A stretch of DNA of 64,000 nt, taken from NCBI GenBank assembly GCA_022539475.1, contig VCMS01000157.1, positions 1-64,000 on the forward strand, read 5' to 3'. Below the pieces are notes generated by a model. The model searched no databases. It was not told the origin of the DNA and saw only the letters and a program-made list of their open reading frames with translations. This DNA comes from Gracilaria domingensis. Its lineage: Eukaryota > Rhodophyta > Florideophyceae > Gracilariales > Gracilariaceae. A program made the translations under genes and the position numbers. Below, piece after piece: positions 51,967 through 62,844 of the stretch (position 1 is its first letter; the number at the start of each line of letters is the position of its first letter).

Positions 51967-53479
51967 TCAAGAAATGCCTCCGCCTACGACAGGAAGGTGC
52001 AGGTAGTCTTCTTCAATTGCTCTCTTAATGAACCAATTCCAGAGCTGGCGTTTCCAACGTTGGCCCACCATTTCATAACCTGGCAAATAAGCGCGTAGAA
52101 TCAGAAGAAAACGACCCTCGGATGGTGTAGGAAGCCAGTTCTCTTCCTTGTGTGGAGGCGCTTCTCTGTGTAGATACATGGTTAAACTACCGTCCGGCCC
52201 TGTCATCATAGAGCTTCGATCTCCAAGAGAATAACGATCAATTGGGTTTTCCACCAAGTTGTACAATGAGTTGTACATGGTGATGGACCAGAATGAGTTC
52301 ACGATTGGTTGCCCATCAGGCTCGAAATGTATGGTGTACTTGTTCTCACCCATTAGCAAATCGCCGTTGATATCCGTCGACACACTTAGATATATCGCTT
52401 CTTCTCGGCCAAGACCCAAAAAGGCTACGTGGGCTTGGGCGGCACGAAAAAGGAAATCCCCGGAAGGCGTTACATTACCGAGATACATTGGTTGGAACAA
52501 CCAACCATTCACTCGAGTCTGCCCTTAACCAGCAGCATATGCGTCGTCAATAATGTCAATCGCATCCACAGCTGCTTTTGCCAGCGCCTTCTTTGTGCGG
52601 TCTGTCCAGAGTTCGACATCTAAACCTGGCCCGATGCCAATCCGAGAGAATAGGTCCATAAAATTGTAGTCTTGCTTGTGTGGGGGTTCTCAGCCATTGC
52701 AAAGTTCATGATTTTCCAGTCGCGTAGTGGATCGTTTGGGTCCGGCATGTCAAAACCTCTCGGAACGGCTTTCGGAGTAGCATTACGATCAATGAACTGT
52801 GATAGCGGGGTGAGCTTGTATTGATCCTGAATGGCGTGTACCGTCTCTAGATCGTCTTTGCCGTCAACATACGTTCTGCCTGCAATGTATGCCAAGGGAG
52901 TCAAGGAATGAGGCAGCTCAACGACTTCATCCGGCAAAGTACCACTCCAAGTCGGACCGATTATGGCGTAATGTCCAGCTTCTGAACCTGTGGCTCGAGT
53001 GCCTACGTAAGCATATCTCCAGCAAAATCGGCGAGTTGCATCACGTAGTAACGATCGACTGCAGGCACAGACATGATCAGAGGTTCTTCACCGAGATACA
53101 AAGGAGCCATAGAGTACAGCGTATCATTGTTAGGCATACCACCGTAGAGGTGATTGTGGTCTTTAAGTTCGCGGCCGTGATTGAACGCATTGACAGTTCC
53201 GTCACCGTCTTCCATATGCTCACGGTATGCAGTGGGCATGTAAACCCAGGGATAGCCATATATGTAGGCCTGCACGCCAAGCGCGTAAACATAGTTGTCC
53301 TCCCAGTCGTAAATATCGTCCTGAGCAGAGGTTTTGGCTCCCCTTCTCTCGGCCCTTCTGGCGCGGCGCTTCTCGAGCCTAGATGCCAACATTTTGGACG
53401 AAAGCTGTTGCCTCCTAGTTAGCTCCTTTGCGACTACCTCTGCTTTTGTACGGCCGAGGCGGGTGTTTTGACAGTACAA
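51967..53479 (-). pseudogene. DUF1254/DUF1214 protein, frameshifted
   Basis: Minus-strand coding region of about 500 residues. The N-terminal DUF1254 part shows YALGVQAYIYGYPWVY, MPNNDTLYSMAPLYL and DRYYVMQLADF, then YVGTRATG and YIAGRTYVDG in the next frame. The C-terminal DUF1214 part shows NSFWSITMYNS and LLILRAYLPG. Frame breaks lie near 53005 (one base lost before YVGTRATG) and near 52690 in a C run. A TAA at about 52527 separates the two domains. The family is common in bacteria and patchy in eukaryotes; its biochemical role is unknown. The Arg/Lys-rich N-terminus could be a later addition. Confidence 0.85.
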
Positions 53480-54960
53480 GAACTAAGGATACAATGACTT
53501 GCAACAAGAGAAAGATATATCTTGTTCTGAAGCAGTTGCTACCGGGCTGCAGAGCCAGCCAAATGTGCCAGGCCTAAGACGTATCATCTTTCCTTCTCGT
53601 GCCATGATTATGCTAACTATTGCTATTCTTTCGAGGGCTCTAATTGCCTGATTAGAATGGAGATTGAATGAGATCGTGTGTTCTTCGTATAATAGAAAAG
53701 GTTATGGAACGAAAAAGCGATGTCCTCATCGCAGGAATACATACGATTGGAAGGAAAAGCCGCATTTTAAAGACTCACAGTTGCCCGTGAGAGCAAAAGA
53801 GTCCCACTTGACTGCATTAGCGTGTGCGCAGTAACGGGAAGAATGAAACCTGCCTAAGGCTTGTCGCCTTTTCCTGCTCGCGTGATAACGGGATAATCGT
53901 GATTTACCCTAGGGATGTTGTGATTCCTCACACCATTGGCAGACATGACTAAGTCATGTCTGCCAATACGAGTCTTGTATTCTCCTTTCCATAACTTTGA
54001 ACCCCGGAGATATTGTCCTTGCATTCGTGAGAAGCAACTACATCCTGAAGGTGCTGCATCCTGAAGGTGAAAGTCTGGCGGTTTAGGGGTAAGTAGCTTA
54101 CCCGTGCGCCACACCTTGAACGGCGCATCCCGAGGTATTTGCACGTACCAAGGGCAGTTGCGTCAGTACGCTTGCTGAACTGCGTTATCTCGACAACGGT
54201 ATTTCTCGCACGGCTTGTTGTCAGTAAATGACTCGTCACAACACAAGAAGTGCGACGCATTGTCCGGATTACGCCCGTAAATAAGTTGTGGAGAAGAAAC
54301 TGCTAATACATGCATTGGTTGTCGTCGCTGTGAGCGCCCTACGAGCAGATGGGGGAGAAGTTGGCTAGGGCTCCCAAAAGCCGGCAGACGTTTTGCGCGT
54401 TCCTGCATCTCAAACGCGCGGAGAGATGGGGTGAGTGAGCTCGAAGACTTGAGCTAGAGACACATAGCTTGGAGGTGGGGGGGAGGTCATTGGCTGCTGA
54501 GGGATATCCCCTTTGGAATGAACCAAAGTCATGCAGTTTAAAAATTCTTGAGCGCGAAGCCGGCAAGGGCGAGGACAAGCCCAAAAAGTGTAAGAGAAAG
54601 CTTGTCTGTGAGTTGCTGCGAGAATGCAGAATCTAATACGCTTCGGTTGGCGCGCAGCGCGTGTACTCGCGATGAACGGTAAACGCGTGTAGGGGTGGTT
54701 GTGCAACATTCGGTGAAGTGCACGTCATCGAGGACAACGCATTTCACTCGGATTATTGCGTGAGTGGCACAACGGTTGGACAGCGGTCGGACCGCGACGA
54801 AAAGATATGAAGCTTGTATCGGTAAGAATAATGGCGCGAGACTCGTCGAGGGCGAACACAAGATTGCATAGCACACAAGGTGGCGGACTCTAGGATTCTC
54901 TCAAAATAGCGATGTGCATCGCTCGCGACGAGGTGCGACTTGCGCCAGCGGGTGTTTCCC
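53480..54960. other. No gene recognised
   Basis: Short frames only. Contains the palindrome at 53935-53967 and a short direct duplication CATCCTGAAGGTG near 54040. Confidence 0.4.
53935..53967. repeat. Perfect palindrome, 16-bp arms
   Basis: ATTGGCAGACATGACT and its exact inverted copy with one A between them. Confidence 0.93.
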
Positions 54961-54968
54961 CAAAGTAT

Positions 54969-55730
54969 TCAGTGAGACTCGGAGGACGCGGGCTGAAGCT
55001 TGTCCAGAGTTTTGGTCAAGCGATTTTCGGCACGTTTCAGTCGTTGGCTTGCGTTAGTCACGTCGGTGCGCAGCGATAGCAGCTGCTCTCGTGCTTTCGA
55101 GCAGTCTTTGATGAGATGCGCCACCAGTCTCTCCTCAATGTCGCAAAGAGATTGGCTGTCGTTGAGCTCGAATTGCAACGATTGCAGGTGTTCTGCCATG
55201 CTGTGTTGCCTTTCCGTTGCGTGTTGTAGCTCATTCGGACAGACCGTTCTTTCTCGCAACAGAGATTGAGCGCCGTGCAATTGCGAGCGTTCAGAATGCA
55301 GCTTGTCTTGCATGGTCTGTACCGTTGCATTTGTTGCGTCTAACGCGCTCGAAATGTACAGCTTTTCCTTGTGCAAGGCGAGTGCTCTGTCCCTTTCGGA
55401 GGTGGTGTTCTGTATTGAAGTTGCGCGCTTCGATATGACCGCAGACGTGGCTCGAAAAGTGTCGGAAATCCAGATCGCGCCCACAAGCAATGCAATGAGC
55501 GGGGATGAAAGAATAGATTGAGGGGAACGAAGAAAGCGTTGCGAATCACTTGGATGCGGGCGAATGGTTGCGTTTGGCTTTGGTTCATTGCGGTTGTCTC
55601 GATTGCGTGTGGGCGATGCTTTGGCCGTACAAGTCGGACGGGCGGAAGGACAAAACAGAGGCCGGCTGGAGGCGTCAATCGGCAGGACGGGGCGATGCGC
55701 ACTAAAAGCGAGCAAGGCAGTGCCTGACAT
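54969..55730 (-). CDS. Membrane-anchored coiled-coil protein
   Basis: 253 codons from Met-Ser-Gly-Thr at 55730. Upstream in-frame codons to 56054 are GC-rich and look like promoter sequence. The first 70 residues are rich in Ser, Arg, Pro and Ala without acids, as in organelle-targeting peptides. A single hydrophobic segment lies at about 72-91 (SSPLIALLVGAIWI). The rest is a long amphipathic helix with heptads, about residues 100-250, rich in Leu, Gln, Glu and Arg. Family not recognised. A tether or structural role at a membrane is a guess from architecture. Confidence 0.55.
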   Translation of the reverse strand: MSGTALLAFSAHRPVLPIDASSRPLFCPSARPTCTAKASPTRNRDNRNEPKPNATIRPHPSDSQRFLRSPQSILSSPLIALLVGAIWISDTFRATSAVISKRATSIQNTTSERDRALALHKEKLYISSALDATNATVQTMQDKLHSERSQLHGAQSLLRERTVCPNELQHATERQHSMAEHLQSLQFELNDSQSLCDIEERLVAHLIKDCSKAREQLLSLRTDVTNASQRLKRAENRLTKTLDKLQPASSESH

Positions 55731-55734
55731 GTTG

Positions 55735-56735
55735 AAGCGGAGCTGTGAGCTCCGACCGTCGGAGTCCGACGGCAAGGAGCACCACGATGGATGCGAGTTG
55801 ATCCAATGGGCTGCGCTCTGCGCGCGGCTGCGCATGGCGGCGGGGAGCCAAACGCCACAAAACATTTTTAACAACTTTTCGGCTCGAAAGTTTCGACGCC
55901 AACTTTCGCCGATGTTTACAGCGTGCTGCACGTGCCGCGCGGCACAGCGTGCGCTGCAAGTTGGCGCACAAGTAACGCGGCGTGACGCACTCTCCCCCGC
56001 GCCGCCCGGCGGTTGACCGTTGGCTGCAAGCGCAGCCTTGCGCGCTTCTGGCAAACGTCCAGTGTCAGCGACCCCCCGCGCCGCGCGATGTCATTCCGTC
56101 GGAATGCCAAGTTCAAATTTTGAAATGCCGCCACTTGCCAACGAACGACCCTACCCCTGGTAACATACGTCGTCTTCCATCGATTGCCGTTTATCTCTCG
56201 ATCGAGTATCGGTTTCTATCGAACAGCGTACGTACAAGGGAACCGGTACGCTACACCACCTAACTTCTTCAACTTTCAAATCGTATGAGCCAATCCTCTC
56301 AAGCGTCCACGAGTCCTACACTATGTTGAGACCCACCATAATTTACACCCCGCAACGCTGTTCACCACCCTTCTAGTCAAGAGCCCAAGTTCGCCATAAC
56401 AAAGCAAAGTGGCAACCAGCTGCCTACTGCCGTCCGGAAAAAAAAAAAACAAACTAAGTGCGCTTGAGGCCTTCCTTCGCACCGAAGCCCCATTTCACCG
56501 CGAGGCAACTTCTGTCTTCGAAAAAAGCACAATCACTGTCCATCAACACATGAGGTGCATTTAGGCGTGGCCATGGCTCAACTTCCTTGCCTCACTTCTC
56601 ACTTTCAATGTCTCTCCTGCATTACTCGCCAATTTGTCAACTAGACGCTGACGATGTCTTTGGCTCATCCGGTCCCTTCCCAAAATCGGTACCTATTCAA
56701 TTCAGCGTTGCAATACAAACAAAACATGAAATGTT
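55735..56735. other. Intergenic region between two minus-strand genes
   Basis: GC-rich up to about 56100, which probably holds the promoter of the coiled-coil gene, then AT-richer. An A12 run lies near 56440. No gene seen. Confidence 0.4.
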
Positions 56736-56742
56736 AGATCCA

Positions 56743-58887
56743 TTATATAAAGACTGTATAATACAGCGGCGCAAATCGATAACGACTCGTATCGACGGAA
56801 ACACACGTACCTGCCAACAGAGCTTTCGGACCTCCAAGCCGCATGGCCGCCCCAGTGAAACTTGACCATGTGGATCCAAGCAGCACCTTCACTTTGGACA
56901 ATACCAACAGATCAGCCATAGCGTACTTCTCGCATTCCGTCCCGCGGTCGTTGCATTCTCGATCAATGTACATGATGCGATCTTCGCCAAACATGTCTTT
57001 CAGTCTCCGGCACACCTGAACCGTATCCGAAGCCACAAAGAACTTCTGAACCGTTCCATTGTTAAGCATTGCGCGAATCGTTCCCACAAAGTTGTCCATC
57101 TTGGTAGTTGCCCGCCACTTGTCCAGCAACGCCGCATCTTCCTCGTAGTACATTCCTCGGTTGTCCGCTCCAGGAATATCCTCGTCGAGAGAACGATTTC
57201 TGATATGGACACCGCCAACTTGAGCCATTCCCTTGCTGTAGATGGGACTGGCGATAGAAATGATATCCTTTCGAACAGGAAGCTTCCGAATCGGTTCGTT
57301 CTCCGACGCCCAAGTGGTGACATTTGAATTCATGATTGCAGAAGATTTGAAGTAGATGCTCTTGTCTGGATTGTCAACAATGAACTTTCCTACGTCTTCT
57401 TGCAGCATATAGTTGTAGTAATCGATATCCCCCCAAACTGTATCATATTGTATGTTTCCAGCTAGTGGCCACGTTGGCTCGAACTCGTCCATCACAGGGA
57501 ATTTGACATCAGAATCGTCAAATATATCAGAGTACAAAGCATCAAAGTGTTCGTCTTTTTCCCATATGACTATCGGTTCTCGGCCCGTTTTCTCCGCAAA
57601 TGAAATACCGCTGCCCATGGACCGCAGGCGATTGCCCAGTCCGTTCTGTACGTGAATAAGCACAAATCTTGGTCTGACATCGCCGTCGATGACTTCGTCA
57701 ATACCCATTGCCTTCTTACGCTTGTTCATATTGTCCAAGAAAATCTCAGCGGCTCGCGAGGCCATGGACTGTATGATACCCCAAGGCATACCGTAGTCAT
57801 CGTGCATACGACGACCAAGAGAAAGTCGACGAATTTCCGTGTATTCCTCAGCGGTGACAAGGGTCTTGAGAGCCGGTGGGATGTAGTTAGCACGAAGTAA
57901 GTCAGGATTATCTTCAACCTGTTCGTATTGAGACCTTTGAAAAGTCTTGTTCCACGGTTGTCCAATCTTTTCGAGAATAAGCCGGTTGATATCTATTTGA
58001 ACGCGCGGGAACCTGACACCCTCCTGGGTTCGGATTTTGTCCTCGTGGGAAATGTGAGTGAAGTGATCAAAGCTGACGTTTAGCCGCTCTGCTCCGGAGG
58101 CCTCGAGACGCTCGTATAAGTCATCGTCATCAAAGCCATACGTTTGGATTCGCTCATCGTAACCACCGATGGACCAAAAGCGAGTTTGAGAAACAACCAG
58201 GGCGCCGTTGAGATGCATTTCATTGGCGTTTCTCGAGTTCATGTAGAAGCCGGTGTAGAAGAGTGACTGCGAATGCTTTAAAGGATGCACAGCGATGGCA
58301 TCGCGGTGCATGACATAATCGCAGTCCACCTTGAAGACGATCTCGTTGGTTGCATGGTGAACTGCAAGGTTGTACGAGCGAGAGAGCACCCATTCGGGCT
58401 CGTTGTCCACGCGAATGAGGCGAACCCTGACGGAGGAGTTGGAAGCGGAGACGATTTCGTCGACGATGGGTCGCAGCGGAGGCTCGGAAGACCAGTCGAC
58501 AATGATGATTTCAGAGGCCAGGCGCACGTCGAGCCACGAGGCGAGGGCCTCCCGCAGCATGGGGTGGCGATTGGTGCAGGCTGCCACGATGGAGTTGGCG
58601 CCGTGCACGCGACGACCACTAGCTGGCATGGGGCGAAGAAAGCGGGGGAACGACTGCAAAAGAAGCGGGGTAGTGAAGAAAGCGACTGTTGTTAAAATGA
58701 AAATGAGACAAAAAGCGTTGAGGTAAAGGCGGCGACTGGCGTAGACGCGCGGCGAAGAAGAAGACACATGCTGCGGAAGAAGCGGCTCAGCGAGTTGACG
58801 GGCAGTCATTGGCGACTGGTCTGAGAAGGAGCAAGCGCTTCCGGACGGAGATGGAGGAGGGTGCTCAAGAGAGGTCTTGGAAACCAT
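56743..58887 (-). CDS. Type II membrane protein with two glycosyltransferase domains
   Basis: 714 codons. A cytosolic tail is followed by one membrane anchor at about residues 55-79, as in Golgi transferases. Domain 1 (about 95-280) is a GT-A fold: IIIVDWSSE, a DxD-like FKVDCDYV at 185-191, and GGYDERIQTYGFDDDDLYERL at 241-261, typical of galactosyl/chondroitin-type transferases. Domain 2 (about 400-700) resembles GT-B fucosyltransferases: HVQNGLGNRLR, HIRNRS at 561-566, FFVASD and STWSSF. Together they suggest synthesis of a matrix or secreted polysaccharide or of glycoprotein glycans. Substrates cannot be told. Full-length and undamaged. Confidence 0.8.
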   Translation of the reverse strand: MVSKTSLEHPPPSPSGSACSFSDQSPMTARQLAEPLLPQHVSSSSPRVYASRRLYLNAFCLIFILTTVAFFTTPLLLQSFPRFLRPMPASGRRVHGANSIVAACTNRHPMLREALASWLDVRLASEIIIVDWSSEPPLRPIVDEIVSASNSSVRVRLIRVDNEPEWVLSRSYNLAVHHATNEIVFKVDCDYVMHRDAIAVHPLKHSQSLFYTGFYMNSRNANEMHLNGALVVSQTRFWSIGGYDERIQTYGFDDDDLYERLEASGAERLNVSFDHFTHISHEDKIRTQEGVRFPRVQIDINRLILEKIGQPWNKTFQRSQYEQVEDNPDLLRANYIPPALKTLVTAEEYTEIRRLSLGRRMHDDYGMPWGIIQSMASRAAEIFLDNMNKRKKAMGIDEVIDGDVRPRFVLIHVQNGLGNRLRSMGSGISFAEKTGREPIVIWEKDEHFDALYSDIFDDSDVKFPVMDEFEPTWPLAGNIQYDTVWGDIDYYNYMLQEDVGKFIVDNPDKSIYFKSSAIMNSNVTTWASENEPIRKLPVRKDIISIASPIYSKGMAQVGGVHIRNRSLDEDIPGADNRGMYYEEDAALLDKWRATTKMDNFVGTIRAMLNNGTVQKFFVASDTVQVCRRLKDMFGEDRIMYIDRECNDRGTECEKYAMADLLVLSKVKVLLGSTWSSFTGAAMRLGGPKALLAGTCVSVDTSRYRFAPLYYTVFI

Positions 58888-58889
58888 CA

Positions 58890-60120
58890 GCGTCGGAGGG
58901 GATCTGCTGAGAGGCGGCAGCGCGGTTAAGGCACGGGGTGGTCAAAAAGCGAGACTGCGGGTGAGGGACGGCGATACATGCCGACGTGCGCGCTGCGCGA
59001 GCGCCTCGTGTGGTGGACTGTGGCGCGCGGCGCGTTGCTGGTGGTGGTTTGCGTCGTGTCACGCGCGCGCCGCCATTTGGAGCGCTGCTGTTTGAGGCGC
59101 CTCGTGACGCGTCACGCCGCGACCGGGTCCTGTGTGCGAAAGCTTTCAGCACCTCAGCGATTCCCAAACCATCAGCCTTTTACGCAATCCACGCCTAATC
59201 TGCGGAAGCCGCGCTTCCACCGAATCTCCTTCCGTTGGTACCTTGGTACCCAAGGATAAGGATACCCTTGCTACAGTACTGTCAAAGGTACCCGGGCTGC
59301 CAACGCAGTTATGCTGCATGCCGCCGTTTCTCTGCTGCTCAATAAAGCTTTCCACACCAGCTTCATTTCAGCTTCATCAGCTTCCAACCGTTTGCACCCA
59401 AAACGATTCGATGTCGGATCCGCAATTCAAATCCCACTGCCAACAACCCTGTAACTAACAGATCTCCTGGCAAAGAGTCTCATCTTTGAGGACTTGCTGT
59501 GGTGCGTTATGAGAGCTAGCTCCTCAGCCAGCCTACTGTCCAGAGCACCTTCATAATCGCTCTCAAACTTACGTTCCTTTTTCGAGTCACCATCATCCCG
59601 AACATTTGACACGGTCCATCGGACAACTGTCCCACGTCCGTGACGTCTTGGACATCCTCTCCCTTACAAGCCGAGCCCTCGTGTCCAAATCGCACCCTTT
59701 CTGACGTGCGTCATATAACACACGCCCAGGCTGCTTTTGTTCTTACATCCCACACTTTTGAGCATTCCTCTTGCTTTGCATCTCTAAACAAACGTTGGCC
59801 CTTCATCACCAACGTTATCAAAGTACTGCACTTCTTAGTGCTCTGAACATCTTCTTTTTCTCGAATGCGCGACTGAACTATATCCCCTGAACCGCGCATG
59901 CTCGGTCCTATTACTAACGGATGTCCCGTCATTATCCATGCTCATTCGAGAACCCCTGGAGCATGTGCAGGGTACCCTGCACCAGGTCGAAGCCATGGTT
60001 CCGCAACATGCGGTTCAGTTCTTCAGTTCTTTCTCAGTACTTCCACCCGTGAAACTCAATCTCCATTCCCATTTTGGGCCCTTTCTATGAGGCGTCTATA
60101 TTGATGGAACAAAACCTTCC
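58890..60120. other. No gene recognised
   Basis: GC-rich to about 59110, probably the promoter of the glycosyltransferase gene, then mixed DNA with short frames. A minus-strand stretch at 59430-59610 has an acidic/basic protein-like run but no family signal. Confidence 0.4.
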
Positions 60121-60127
60121 TTCCGTT

Positions 60128-60683
60128 TCAAACCAAATCTGAAGCTGCGAGTGTTACTTGCGCCTTGATACGAATTTGCGTTAGTTCTTCAGGGGCACAT
60201 CCATCTACCTGCTCTGTTGCCATCGAGTAATCCTGCAGAGACTTAAGCAGCCGGTATGCAGATCTGCTTCGCATTCCATCAGAGATCCAGGTATAGCCGT
60301 ACCAATTCTCCCAAAACGCCTGATCCAAAAAGTCGGCACACCTTCTAGTACAGACGGATACGTAAACCTTCCAGCATCTACCGCAGAACACTCTGAACAA
60401 GAATATACCTAGAGTTTCGAACAGGGACGGAGCCATTTAAATGCCTCTGCCCATCTCTTCCGGTTCCGGTATGACGGAGTCAAGGTGCTGCTCATGAACA
60501 TCTGATTTCTTTCCATTCGCTTTGCAACTGCTCGTCAGAAAGATCGCAAAGTCCAACCCCCGTTCCTGTTCGGCTCTTTTCACGCCGAACATCCTCTCTC
60601 TTCTCCTGCATTGATTCAATCAAGCGGGCTTCCGTTACAGATCCATTTGCTGACTCATTTTGACCGGGCAAGCTGGGATTCAA
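60128..60683 (-). pseudogene. Possible small gene remnant
   Basis: Minus-strand frames look protein-like in pieces: SVTEARLIESMQEKREDVR to LSDEQLQSEWKEIRC (60492-60683), and, in another frame, a Cys/Trp-rich part with FWENWYGYTWISDG and LLKSLQDYSMATEQV (60128-60436). A stop at 60437 adjoins an ATG in the same frame. A single gene with a frameshift or an intron is possible; family not recognised. Confidence 0.25.
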
Positions 60684-60699
60684 CCTGGCGCATCACGTG

Positions 60700-62780
60700 A
60701 AGGCGGGTGAGTAGCACGTGCTCATCCTCTCTTTTAGCTACACGTACACTAATCCTATTTTTTTTCTGACACCAAGGTGTGAAAAGGTGTTCTCTTTCAA
60801 CGCAACTTGTAAGCACGAAGTGTTACTCGCAGTCGTTGGTGAGCACAGTTCAGTTGGAAGTTCCAACTTGGAACATGCTACACGTAGAAGTTCAAACCGT
60901 TGCTCGTGAAGAGCGCTCAGGGACCGAAGTAATTTCTGATGACTTTCCAATTCTTCTGTGCCACCCTTTACCGAGAAGGCAAACCCTATCTTTCACAGAA
61001 TCATTCTGCAATAATTGCGTGAGCAGTATTCATTGACCGGCTGCATGCAAGAGCCCATACCCAATAATATACGAGATACTATCTATGAGTTCGTACCCTT
61101 GATACGGCGTTGTCTAAATTCACCCGGCTTGTCTTTTAGTTTTCACAGAATCCGACCCGAATGGATCGTCGAATCCATACCCATATTTCTCCGGCAAGCT
61201 GATCTGGCTACCAGCGCAGCCGGTATGCTGCCCCAGCATGTATATATACAGAGCTCCAAAATGAGTTTGGAGGTTTTTATGTGTTGTTCTCACTGTGATC
61301 AGCCTTCATCCCAGAGTCCCCGACAAGCATTGTTCCTCACGAAGATCGTATTCTCCCCTTTTCACCCTGTCGCTTCCTGTGTACAGAAGATAATACTGTT
61401 TGGCGATTGCGGCATCAGCGATAAAAAAGGTGCAGAACATTTTGTTCTTCGGTACCGTTTGACCAAAGCGCCTTTCTAGAGCTAGCGCAACGCCGCGAAT
61501 GGGATCTTCCTATGTTAATAAGAGAATATCCTCATCAGTTTTTAGCCTTCTTAGCAAGAGAAAGCTATTTGTTGATAGTGACAGATAGTTTGCAAATAAT
61601 TTGTGAGATTCTTCTCATAGGGGCAACGCAAAACAAGGTGATCCTCATCGCTCAGTCCACCTGGGCGGCATCTACCCAGCAAGCGTATCTTCTACATAAT
61701 ATGCAGAAGAAACGCATATTATGCGTACCCAGTGGATGTAGACAAGCAGTATGTCCAACGAAAGCTGTACAAACTTCAAATAGTATTTGCTTCTTGTAGG
61801 CTAACCTACTTTCTCAGGGCCAACGGCATGGGCACAAGCAAAGCTTCCATTGTTGAGCATTGAGCAGTAAACAGTGTTCGACCACCTCCAGTAAACGCCT
61901 TCTCGGAAGCATTACGTCTCCAGCAATGTCCTCAATCCTCCACGGCGCGCATCATCCAAAATGAGCAGCACAATCGAGCAAGGCTTGCTGAGCGGCAGGC
62001 CCTCCAGGTGTTACAAAATGTCATAGAATCCATGAGAAAAAGCTTTCGCTTATGTCACATGAAGAAGCCTGTACCCGCACAGCACGACTGTTCCATATTA
62101 TTCTCTAACCGATTACATTCACGAATTTGTCATGTGGTTGGCGTGGACCTGTCAATATTAACGCACCATGGGCAACAGAGCAGCGAGGTGGGCGGACTCC
62201 TCGTGCGTACTACACTTTCTCACGTTAGGGAGCCACACATTGCTTTTCGGGGCACAGGAAAAATAAGGTCGGCACGATCACGTGTACAGTCGGTAGATCA
62301 TGATGATTACGTGTAGATGGTGTGATCAACTTATGCAAAGTGTGCCGACAAGAGGAAGCAACACTCTTTGTGTGCTAAACTCTCTCAATCCCACGCCGTC
62401 GTACTACCTTCGTCACGGACGGAAGCAGGGTGGCCAACATTTTCTAAGGGCGAAGGCTAACGTTGTGCCGCGGTAGAGGGGTATCTGTGCACTGATTGCC
62501 AAATATACTTTTCGGTACAATCCCTGAGGGGGGCTCACATGTACCGTTGTAAAAGTCAGATACCCAAGTTGCCAAGGTCTTTAAGAGACGTAGGCAATGT
62601 CTATGCATTGCAGCGGGGCTTTTGTGCTGATGCACTATCGCTCCACTCGTTAGATATCTCTTTCATCCTCCCAAGTTTGGAATGAAACACGCTGGACTTG
62701 AGGGAAGGTTGGTGGGGGCAATTCGGCACGGATTGACGATCATTGATTGACAGTCGTGACAATGACAGATCTAGAATAGC
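60700..62780. other. No convincing gene
   Basis: Open stretches on the plus strand at 61015-61479, 61512-61799 and 61864-62316 have some protein-like composition (the last with QQCPQSSTARIIQNEQHNRA) but no recognised motif and no continuous frame. They could be decayed transposon sequence. A 10-bp-arm hairpin lies at 61695-61723. Confidence 0.35.
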
Positions 62781-62797
62781 TGTCACTACAGACGTTT

Positions 62798-62840
62798 GCA
62801 CACTGAGTCCGAAACATTTAACGTCTCGGACTCAGTGTGC
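62798..62840. repeat. Inverted repeat, 15-bp perfect arms
   Basis: GCACACTGAGTCCGA at 62798-62812 and complement at 62826-62840, 13-nt loop. Confidence 0.92.
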
Positions 62841-62844
62841 GAAA

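Noticed and set aside
60000-60450. tRNA-like TTCGA words here and elsewhere
   Set aside because: No flanking acceptor or anticodon stem could be folded around them.
61015-62316. Plus-strand ORFs as real genes
   Set aside because: No motif, no continuous frame, and no splice pattern that would join them; recorded only as possible remnants.
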